A DNA stretch of 64,000 nt, from assembly GCF_003206155.1 (NCBI RefSeq), contig NZ_PZJV01000006.1, positions 60,924-124,923 on the forward strand. Direction: 5' to 3'. The notes beneath the pieces are model-generated. The model was given only the letters and a program-made list of their open reading frames with translations, was not told the origin of the DNA and made no database searches. Made by a program: the position numbers and the translations under genes. Shown here in pieces: positions 58,700 to 64,000 of this stretch (position 1 is the first letter of the stretch; the number at the start of each line of letters is the position of its first letter). This DNA is from Salinicola halophilus. GTDB lineage: Bacteria; Pseudomonadota; Gammaproteobacteria; Pseudomonadales; Halomonadaceae.

Positions 58700-59248
58700 A
58701 TGCGCGCCTCACGCCCGAGCGAAGACGCCGGCGCATCGAAGTCCATCGGTCGCTGCCGAGGCCTGCTGGCCACGTTGATACTGGTGCTGCTCGCCGGCTG
58801 CGCCGGCCTCGCCTCGGCCCCGAGCACACCCCGCCAGGCCTTGAGCGGTCTGGCCGAGAGCGCCGCTCGCGGTCTGCTCGCCGCCCCGCCGTGGCCCGCC
58901 GGGCAGACTCGAGATACGGTGATCCTGCTGCGCCCGGCGCAGGTCGATGCGAATCTGCCGATCGGCGCCGAAGCGCTCAACGAAGCACTCGGTCGGGCAC
59001 TACTTTCGCGCGCGACTTCACCGCACGTGCTCGACTGGGCGCCGAGCGGCGCGCTGGGCGAAAACGGCGATCAGTGGACGCTGCAGGCGACGCTCAGCGC
59101 GGACGCACCGCCGCTTCGCCTGAGCGACCGCACGCTGCAGCCCTACCGACTGCAGTTCGTGCTCTCGCATGCCAGCGACGCCAGCAACCACTGGCAGTGG
59201 CAGGCCAGCGGCGCGCTCGATCTCGACGCCCTGCCCGGGGCACGCTAA
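58700..59248 (+). CDS. putative lipoprotein of unknown function
   Basis: The 182-residue product has a basic N-terminus, a hydrophobic run LLATLILVLLAGC with a lipobox (LAGC), and then a soluble domain with VILLRPAQVDANLPIGAEAL and a C-terminal HWQWQASGALDLDALPGA. The shape recalls small envelope lipoproteins that modulate penicillin-binding proteins, but I cannot assign it. An alternative GTG start at 58691 would overlap the hydrolase stop (GTGA) and add three residues. It precedes the aminotransferase by 54 bp. Confidence 0.65.
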   Translation: MRASRPSEDAGASKSIGRCRGLLATLILVLLAGCAGLASAPSTPRQALSGLAESAARGLLAAPPWPAGQTRDTVILLRPAQVDANLPIGAEALNEALGRALLSRATSPHVLDWAPSGALGENGDQWTLQATLSADAPPLRLSDRTLQPYRLQFVLSHASDASNHWQWQASGALDLDALPGAR

Positions 59249-59302
59249 CGCCACGTTCGTCGCTCTTCGTCATTCAGATCCGGCCAATCAGGACCCATTG
59301 CC

Positions 59303-60406
59303 ATGCCCCGCTTCGCCCGCCACCTCGAGAACCAGGACGGCCCGCACAACCCCTTCCCCGGCGTCAGCGCGCTCGAGCGTCGGCTCGGCCACTCGCTGCC
59401 CCATCGCATCGGCTCCAACGAAGGGCTCGACATGCCCCACCGGGCGCTGACCGCGCGCTTCGGCGACGACATCGCGACACTCGCCCGAGCCTACGGCGAC
59501 GCCGAGGCATGGCTGCCGCGCCAGCGCCTCGGTGACGTCCTGACGCTCGACCCGGCCGCGCTTCTCGTCGATGCCGGCGCCGACAGCCTGATGGCGCTCT
59601 GCCTGCGTACGCTCTGCGACCCGGAGAGTACGGTCATCGTCAGCGCCGGCACCTACCCCACCTTCAGCTACTTCCTGCGCGCCGAGGGGCTACGCGCCGT
59701 CGAGGTCGACTACGCCAACGGTCCCGGCCATCTCGCTCCGGACCTCAGCGCGCTGGCCGAGGCGGCACATCGCGAAGACGCCCGCGCGGTCTATCTGGCC
59801 AATCCCGACAATCCGAGCGGCCATCTCCACAGCGATGCCGACGTGCTCGGACTGCAAAATGCGCTACCCGAGGACTGCACGCTGATTCTCGACGAGGCGT
59901 ATCACGATTTTCGCGACGACGCCTGGACGCCCGCGGCGAACGCCGTCTGGCCCGGCGTCATTCGTCTACGCACCTTCTCCAAGGCGCACGGCCTGGCGGG
60001 GCTGCGTATCGGCTACGCCATCGCCGAGCCCGAAACGGTCGCCATGCTGATGAAGGCGCGGATTCACTACGCGGTGTCGTCGCTGGCGCTGACGGCGGCG
60101 ATGACGGTGCTCGACCATCCGGAGGAGACCCGCGAACACGTCGCGGCGGTGGTAGCGCGGCGGGAAGTCCTCGCCGAGACGCTCACCCAATGGGGAGGCG
60201 ATGTCCTGCCGAGCACGACCAACTTCGTCGCGTTGCGACTGCCGAGCGCCGAGCGCGCAGCCGAGGTGCACGCCGCGCTACTGGCCGAGGGGACGCTGAT
60301 CCACCGGCCGGCGCACCCGTCGCTTGGCCACGTGCTGCGGATCAGTGCGCTGGATGACGCTTTGGCGCCAGGGCGACTGGAGCCGCTGCGGGTCGCGCTG
60401 GGTTAG
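59303..60406 (+). CDS. PLP-dependent class I/II aminotransferase (HisC-like)
   Basis: This 367-residue protein is a fold-type I aminotransferase related to histidinol-phosphate aminotransferase. It shows IGSNEGLD near the N-terminus, DAGADSLMALCLRTL for cofactor phosphate binding, YLANPDNPSGHL, the PLP-contacting LILDEAYHDF and the Schiff-base lysine in LRTFSKAHGLAGLRIGYAI. No histidine gene is near, so the substrate may be another amino acid. Length is typical. Confidence 0.88.
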   Translation: MPRFARHLENQDGPHNPFPGVSALERRLGHSLPHRIGSNEGLDMPHRALTARFGDDIATLARAYGDAEAWLPRQRLGDVLTLDPAALLVDAGADSLMALCLRTLCDPESTVIVSAGTYPTFSYFLRAEGLRAVEVDYANGPGHLAPDLSALAEAAHREDARAVYLANPDNPSGHLHSDADVLGLQNALPEDCTLILDEAYHDFRDDAWTPAANAVWPGVIRLRTFSKAHGLAGLRIGYAIAEPETVAMLMKARIHYAVSSLALTAAMTVLDHPEETREHVAAVVARREVLAETLTQWGGDVLPSTTNFVALRLPSAERAAEVHAALLAEGTLIHRPAHPSLGHVLRISALDDALAPGRLEPLRVALG

Positions 60407-60552
60407 CCATTCCGGGGTGTGACAAATGGGTTGGCGCGCCCCGCTTTCATACGAAGAAGAGGGCCGCGACACTCGCGGCAAAGCGCGCGCCCGTGGCCCT
60501 CCTGGACACACCGGTGAACGCCGACGTGAAACGCCGGCGCTGACGCAAGCGT

Positions 60553-61126
60553 TCAGCCTGGCGGGGCACCGTTGGCGTTGAGCATGCGATCGAGCTGACG
60601 GTAGCCGATCGCCTCCATCAGATGCCCTCGGCTCACGCGGGATTCGCCGGCGAGGTCGGCCAGCGTCAGCGCGACGCGCAGCACTCGATGATAGGCGCGG
60701 GCGGAGAGGTTGAGGCGGTCCAGCACGTCGGCGAACCAGTGACGTTCTTCGCCACTCAGGGCGCAGGCGGCTTCGAGCGCCGGCCCGGGCAGGTGGGCAT
60801 TGAGCGCGCCCCTCGCCGTCTGGCGCTCTCGGGCGGCCAGCACGCGTTCGCGGACCGCGGCGGAGCTCTCCCCCGGGGTGCGATCCGTGAGCTGGGTCGC
60901 GGGTAGGGCGGGCACTTCGACCTGGAGATCGATGCGGTCGAGCAGCGGTCCGGAGAGACGCGACTGATAGCGCTGGATCTGCGCCGGCGTACAGTGACAG
61001 CGCTGGCGCGGGTCACCGAGATGGCCGCAGGGGCAAGGGTTCATCGCGGCGACGAGCTGGAAGCGGGCAGGGAACCGGCGCTGATGATTAGCCCTGGAGA
61101 TCAGGATCTGCGCCGACTCCAAGGGT
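60553..61126 (-). pseudogene. comM: comM (YifB Mg-chelatase-like ATPase), 3' part only
   Basis: Only the last 190 codons of comM are present (about 505 are usual). ComM is a hexameric helicase of natural transformation that aids branch migration. The segment begins in the conserved PLESAQILISRANH stretch and continues with FQLVAAMNPCPCGHLGDP, RYQSRLSGPLLDRIDLQVEVP and the C-terminal SRGHLMEAIGYRQLDRML. At 61126 homology stops: the codon before PLE is CTA (Leu) where family members have Glu. The nucleotide-binding part and N-terminus are absent from the window. Whether the gene is split by an insertion or by an assembly join is unresolved. The remaining in-frame ATG at 61122 has no ribosome site. 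Confidence 0.88.
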
Positions 61127-61202
61127 AGGGGGTAAAACCAAACTTTATGAAGCGCTAAGCAATTGAAAATAAAGAGAGGTTTTAGTCGAAAGAAAAGGAG
61201 TG

Positions 61203-61222
61203 GAGATTTTGCAAAAAATCTC
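61203..61222. other. perfect hairpin with GCAA tetraloop
   Basis: GAGATTTT and AAAATCTC form a perfect 8-bp stem closed by GCAA, a stable GNRA loop. It lies 39 bp upstream of the unknown 120-residue ORF and 77 bp from the comM junction. It could be a transcript end or leader structure. Confidence 0.55.
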
Positions 61223-61261
61223 AGACCATTGAAACTGATTACAAAGCGGAGACACTAAATT

Positions 61262-61624
61262 ATGAGGGATTCAGGACAGGACCAAGACATTGTGGCCTCT
61301 CTTGACCAAGCATTTAAAGAAGCTTCTTCTTTACTGGTCTACATACTTATCAACTGCTTAGAACGAAATATGGGCTACTTTGAAGAAAACTTGAAACTCT
61401 CACAAGACACTCAAGACCTTCTTGACCGGGGCTTGGCGTACTCCGAGAGAAATAACAACAGGGTCGCATATATTCATTTCAATGAAGCGGTAACTGAAAT
61501 CATAAAAGCGGAAGAAATGTTAATAGCAAACGACGAGGATTTGCTTGAAGCTCTTGACCGGGTCGCCAATATACGCACTTCAACTTTAAATCCACTCTGG
61601 GCAGAATATAGCAGTTCCAGATAG
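61262..61624 (+). CDS. unknown protein in the plasmid segment
   Basis: I do not recognise this 120-residue protein. It is acidic and mainly helical, with ASLDQAFKEASSLLVYILI near the N-terminus and NEAVTEIIKAEEMLIANDEDLLEALDRVA in the second half in sequence order. There is no signal peptide or clear membrane helix. GGAG lies about 10 nt before the ATG. Codon use matches the low-GC plasmid genes and not the chromosome. It is the gene nearest to the comM junction. Confidence 0.65.
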   Translation: MRDSGQDQDIVASLDQAFKEASSLLVYILINCLERNMGYFEENLKLSQDTQDLLDRGLAYSERNNNRVAYIHFNEAVTEIIKAEEMLIANDEDLLEALDRVANIRTSTLNPLWAEYSSSR

Positions 61625-61703
61625 CTTCTGCTTCAATAACCAGTGAGAGAGCGAAGCGAACGAGAGCCAGCTCTGCTGGCGGTAGCATATAAAACAAAAA
61701 CAA

Positions 61704-61720
61704 AGCCCGCGAAGCGGGCT
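61704..61720. terminator. hairpin AGCCCGC-GAA-GCGGGCT
   Basis: A perfect 7-bp stem has a three-base loop. On the minus strand it is followed by a T-rich tract (TTTGTTTTTGTTTT); on the plus strand by AGGGGTTGTTTT. It can end transcripts from both sides, probably the 120-residue ORF and leftward transcription from the rep region. Confidence 0.75.
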
Positions 61721-61860
61721 AGGGGTTGTTTTCAAAAAGAAAAATATGCAGAACTGCTCGAAAACTGAGTTCTGCCAACTCCCAGATTTCTAATATCAAT
61801 AAGCAAATTATTTTGATTGTCATTTTCGCTGAAAAACTGCTGAAAAAATGACGGAGGGGG

Positions 61861-61921
61861 TGTCTGATATAATGATAAGGGTGTCATAATATATGACACA
61901 CTAGATTTTGTATGATATAAT
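61861..61921 (+). promoter_or_regulatory. rep promoter with palindromic operator and duplicated -10
   Basis: ATGACA (61893-61898, five of six to -35) and TATAAT (61916-61921) are 17 bp apart, a near-consensus promoter for rep. A perfect palindrome, GTGTCATA-ATA-TATGACAC (61881-61899), covers the -35, as a repressor site would. TGTnTGATATAAT occurs twice (61861-61873 and 61909-61921), so a second -10 lies upstream of the palindrome. Confidence 0.7.
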
Positions 61922-61952
61922 AAAATCACCTGTTGCGAGCAGGTGATTTTTT
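61922..61952 (+). terminator. leader hairpin/attenuator upstream of rep
   Basis: AAAATCACCTG and CAGGTGATTTT form an 11-bp stem with a seven-base loop, followed by further T residues. It has the form of an intrinsic terminator but lies between the rep promoter and the rep gene. Transcripts from the upstream -10 would contain the whole hairpin; those from the downstream -10 would start inside its left arm, leaving a shorter stem. Confidence 0.65.
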
Positions 61953-61982
61953 AACTCATTACATACAAAAGGAGAATGAGCC

Positions 61983-62603
61983 ATGAGTGACTATAACAAA
62001 TTAAATGAAAAAAAGCAAAATAATGTAAATGACAAAAGTCAAAACAATGAAGAACAAAAGACAAAAAAGAAAGTTGGTTTTCAGCATTTCGCCTACTATA
62101 ACTTAAACAAAAAAGAGGGGTATCCAATGAATATTACAGAGTATGAAACAAAAGTCAGGAAACAGATTTTTGAGCTAAAAGAAAAAAAGAAAGAGGAAAT
62201 CTCCGATGAAGACAAAAAAGCAGTCGAGAAGAAAATAGCAAAGTTAAAAGGCGACTTAATAAGCAATGCCGACAATGCTGTATTTAATTACTTAATGGCT
62301 AACATTATGTTCGATAATACAGTCAATATGAATCACATAGAAAAAACACAAAGCGCGATAGCAAAAAAACTATTCTTGACTCGACAATCTGTTTCTACAG
62401 CATTCAACAAGCTGAGAAGGCTACACATAATCAGTTATAGCACGCAAGGCAATGCTTTTGAGTGGATTCGTATTTCTCCGTTTGTCTGTTGGCAAGGCGA
62501 AGCTACTTCGCATTTTTACAAAATGAAGGAACAAAGAGATTTTGCGAGACGACCTTTCGAACAACAGCACGATATACTTAGCAAGAAAAAGGAGGCTGTA
62601 TGA
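61983..62603 (+). CDS. repL: RepL-like plasmid replication protein
   Basis: The 206-residue protein is probably the replication initiator. Residues 1-75 are Lys/Asn/Glu-rich. The core from about 95 reads NADNAVFNYLMANIMFDNTV, then TQSAIAKKLFLTRQSVSTAFNKLRRLHII, a clear winged helix-turn-helix, then WIRISPFVCWQGEA, which is the pattern of RepL-family initiators (Pfam PF05732) known from staphylococcal plasmids. The start has AAGGAG 8 nt upstream. Its stop overlaps the next small ORF (ATGA). A purely regulatory HTH protein is the alternative reading. Confidence 0.72.
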   Translation: MSDYNKLNEKKQNNVNDKSQNNEEQKTKKKVGFQHFAYYNLNKKEGYPMNITEYETKVRKQIFELKEKKKEEISDEDKKAVEKKIAKLKGDLISNADNAVFNYLMANIMFDNTVNMNHIEKTQSAIAKKLFLTRQSVSTAFNKLRRLHIISYSTQGNAFEWIRISPFVCWQGEATSHFYKMKEQRDFARRPFEQQHDILSKKKEAV

Positions 62604-62776
62604 AAGCATCATGCGACTTATTCGGACAACCCCCTTCTGACATTGAAGAAGTAAAAAATAAAAAGGAAGAAGTGCTGAAAGCGGTCGGAAACAACTTTAT
62701 TTACTACAATCGGGAGCTGATTTTTGAAAGCAAAAATGAGTTATTGATTGAAGAATTAAAAGAGTTGGAGGATTAA
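62600..62776 (+). CDS. small acidic ORF coupled to repL
   Basis: This 58-residue frame begins MKASCDLFGQPPSDIEEVKN, overlaps the repL stop by 4 bp and has GGAGG-type sequence (AAAGGAGG) 5 nt upstream of its ATG. It is acidic and helical, ending LLIEELKELED. No domain is recognised. Position suggests a helper or copy-control protein. Its 3' end overlaps the end of the opposing mobA by 4 bp. The strong ribosome site and coupling support that it is expressed. Confidence 0.6.
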   Translation: MKASCDLFGQPPSDIEEVKNKKEEVLKAVGNNFIYYNRELIFESKNELLIEELKELED

Positions 62777-64000
62777 GGGGCTGGATAATCGAAGCCCTTG
62801 CTTCTGCTTTTTTGACGACTTTTTTGTTTTTCTAATCTTGCAATAGCTGAGTCAATTTTTCGACTTTCAGCTTCAAATCTTGATTTTCTTGTCTCGCTTC
62901 TTTTATTTCTTTCATTAAAGCGCTTCGCTCTTGTTCTGACACTTTCAAGAGCGTCATTATAGACTCGTCTCGTTTTTCGTATTCTTCTACGAAAGTTTTC
63001 AAAAAAATCATTATCTCTGTATTTGTCTGCTTCATTATTCTTCCCCTTTTTTATTTTGGTAGACATACTTTCTGACCGTTGCTTGTTGCCCCTGTTTTTT
63101 GACATAGAATATAGCTTCGGTTCTCCGGCAAAGTCGAGGCGATAGTTTTGTCGCTGAAATAGAAAAATGCTGTCAGACTGATTACTGCGCCTAGCGCTAG
63201 AAGCGTTATCGAGCCTATCACTGAAAAGAGAATTCCCCCCCTCTTCAGCCTCGCAATACTTTTTCCTGTTTGCTTCTGAACGCTTTCTACACATTGCTTC
63301 GAGTGATTCGCGAGACTTGAAAGCTCTTTCTTCGCGACTGCTGTCGTAGCTCTCAACTCTGTTTGATAGTCTTTCTGACGAGAAGTTATTCGCGTCGAAA
63401 TCTCGCGCATAGATTGCGCCTGTGAGTCTAATGTTTTGCCCGCCAGACGGCGGGACGATACTGATTGATTGTTTTGTTTCACGGGCCACCTCCAATTTTA
63501 GTTTTGTGATTTCCACGAGCAGTTCTTTTCTATTCTTAATTTCACCGTCGACAACCATATTTGTTAAATGCTCGTTCATTGCTTCAACAATTTCTTGCTT
63601 AACCTTCGGCAAATCCTTAGCACTTGTTAACGACTGTTGACGGTTAGGGCTGTTCGGGTCTAAAAAGCCATATTCAGCGTTCACAGCATTTTTCCAAGTG
63701 TCTACGCGGTGCTTATCAACGCGGTGATAATAAGCATTAAGACGCTTGCCAGTGCTCAACTCTTCACCAGCCACCATAAAGTGAAGTTCAACATTCCCTT
63801 TGTCTTCGTGTCGAACCCAAAGCGAAGCATATTGGTCTGGCTCTAAGCCCGGTAACAATGCTTTTTCAAAGTCGCTGATAATTCTTTGCTGTGTATCTTC
63901 CGGGATATCATTCTCTGCGAATGCGAGAACGCCACTTGTGTAGCGTCCGGCAAAGTTCCCTTCTTCGACGACTTGGGACCATAGGTCAACATTTCCGCGC
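62773..64000 (-). CDS. mobA: MobA relaxase, ColE1/MOBP5 type, 5' end beyond window
   Basis: The relaxase nicks oriT and leads the plasmid strand during mobilization. About 408 C-terminal codons are visible; translation stays open to base 64000. The N-terminal part reads RYTSGVLAFAEND, then LLPGLEPDQYASLWVRHEDKGNVELHF, like ColE1 MbeA with its HEN motif (His, Glu, Asn); here the third position is His. TGKRLNAYYHRVDKHRVDTWK continues the match. The catalytic tyrosine near the N-terminus is outside the window. The C-terminal half is basic and contains mobB and mobD in other frames, the layout of ColE1-type mob regions. mobC and oriT should lie beyond 64000. Confidence 0.88.
   Translation of the reverse strand, partial: RGNVDLWSQVVEEGNFAGRYTSGVLAFAENDIPEDTQQRIISDFEKALLPGLEPDQYASLWVRHEDKGNVELHFMVAGEELSTGKRLNAYYHRVDKHRVDTWKNAVNAEYGFLDPNSPNRQQSLTSAKDLPKVKQEIVEAMNEHLTNMVVDGEIKNRKELLVEITKLKLEVARETKQSISIVPPSGGQNIRLTGAIYARDFDANNFSSERLSNRVESYDSSREERAFKSRESLEAMCRKRSEANRKKYCEAEEGGNSLFSDRLDNASSARRSNQSDSIFLFQRQNYRLDFAGEPKLYSMSKNRGNKQRSESMSTKIKKGKNNEADKYRDNDFFENFRRRIRKTRRVYNDALESVRTRAKRFNERNKRSETRKSRFEAESRKIDSAIARLEKQKSRQKSRSKGFDYPAP
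62832..63035 (-). CDS. mobD: MobD-like protein nested in mobA
   Basis: This 67-residue protein is read in a different frame inside mobA. It is a highly charged coiled coil (FVEEYEKRDESIMTLL, KEARQENQDLKLKVEKLTQLL), like MbeD of ColE1, an entry-exclusion or mobilization accessory protein. GGGGAAG lies a few bases before the ATG, and it starts 15 bp after mobB. The order mobB-mobD within mobA matches the ColE1 family and supports the call. Confidence 0.68.
   Translation of the reverse strand: MKQTNTEIMIFLKTFVEEYEKRDESIMTLLKVSEQERSALMKEIKEARQENQDLKLKVEKLTQLLQD
63051..63482 (-). CDS. mobB: MobB-like membrane protein nested in mobA
   Basis: This 143-residue protein overlaps mobA entirely in another frame. 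The N-terminal region has AGKTLDSQAQSMREIS and a coiled-coil stretch; one membrane helix follows at about 83-107 (GGILFSVIGSITLLALGAVI). MbeB of ColE1 has the same order, and anchors the relaxosome to the membrane. The start is GTG with GGAGG 6 nt upstream. Two late cysteines (LCQK, VCLP) may be periplasmic. Confidence 0.75.
   Translation of the reverse strand: MKQNNQSVSSRRLAGKTLDSQAQSMREISTRITSRQKDYQTELRATTAVAKKELSSLANHSKQCVESVQKQTGKSIARLKRGGILFSVIGSITLLALGAVISLTAFFYFSDKTIASTLPENRSYILCQKTGATSNGQKVCLPK

Larger units (their letters stand above)
61625..61982. other. rep control region of the plasmid segment
   Basis: This 358-bp gap has no convincing gene. It holds a terminator hairpin (61704-61720), a second small hairpin GCCAGC-TCT-GCTGGC (61666-61680), direct repeats GCTGAAAAA (61828-61836 and 61839-61847), the rep promoter with its palindrome, and the leader hairpin. 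The replication origin may lie here, but no iteron array is seen. Confidence 0.6.
61127..64000. mobile_element. AT-rich mobilizable plasmid backbone joined to comM
   Basis: From 61127 the GC content falls sharply and codon use becomes AT-ending. The segment has a RepL-like rep gene with its control region, a small coupled ORF, and on the other strand a ColE1-type mobA with nested mobB and mobD. This is the content of a small mobilizable plasmid. The right end is outside the window, so neither a second junction nor a target duplication can be checked. No transposase or integrase is seen in the visible part. Confidence 0.75.

Noticed and set aside
61732-61929. 65-codon minus-strand frame in the rep control region
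   Set aside because: It lies over the promoter and palindrome, has no ribosome site and is explained by AT-rich sequence.
61127-64000. AbaR-type resistance island in comM
   Set aside because: No tni transposition genes, resistance genes or terminal repeats are visible; the content is a rep/mob plasmid backbone and the comM breakpoint cannot be matched to the AbaR site from here.

Overview
The first 61.1 kb is high-GC chromosomal DNA of a gammaproteobacterium, most likely a halophile of the Halomonadaceae (Halomonas, Chromohalobacter, Salinicola or a relative). The reasons are gene order (fur|bamE, rnfH-ratA|smpB-ssrA, hemCDXY, argH|lptM-lysA-dapF-DUF484-xerC-yigB, a 13-gene nuo operon with fused nuoCD), acidic protein tails, and a tmRNA tag (ANDENYAQGALAA) of gammaproteobacterial type. 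Genus is an inference; no 16S rRNA is present.

Layout. 0-3 kb: Fur, the outer-membrane assembly lipoprotein BamE, RnfH, RatA, SmpB and its partner tmRNA. 3-12 kb: a YbiO-type mechanosensitive channel, a ROK sugar kinase, and the haem operon hemC-D-X-Y reading leftward. 12-18.4 kb: argH, then lptM-lysA-dapF-DUF484-xerC-yigB in a tightly overlapping rightward run. 18.4-20.8 kb: engB, dsbA and an endonuclease/exonuclease/phosphatase-family enzyme. 20.9-36.2 kb: the complete leftward respiratory complex I operon nuoA to nuoN. 36.4-46 kb: thiD, a TRAP transporter whose binding protein faces its two membrane subunits, dtd, an SDR, chaB, yheS, a TIGR02444 protein and an FKBP isomerase. 46-61 kb: an unknown membrane-anchored protein, an AEC carrier, a probable iron-controlled small RNA, a LysR/EamA pair, thiS-thiG-trmB, an AGCS symporter, DUF423, a thioesterase, malate synthase G, a hydrolase, a lipoprotein, an aminotransferase and the 3' part of comM.

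At about 61,126/61,127 the sequence changes abruptly inside comM to AT-rich DNA with different codon use. This last 2.9 kb is a plasmid backbone: an unknown ORF, a regulated promoter, a RepL-like replication protein, a small overlapping ORF, and on the other strand a ColE1/MOBP5-type relaxase gene that holds mobB and mobD in other reading frames and runs off the window. It is either a mobilizable plasmid or element integrated into comM, or an assembly join; the window cannot decide this.

The most interesting items are (1) an apparently unannotated Fur-box-driven sRNA of about 117 nt at 47.87-47.98 kb with an anti-Shine-Dalgarno core resembling PrrF, (2) the comM/plasmid junction and its rep control region, (3) a 20-codon micro-ORF joined by ATGA overlaps to nuoE and nuoF, and (4) several short intergenic tandem repeats, one of them abutting the likely argH promoter.
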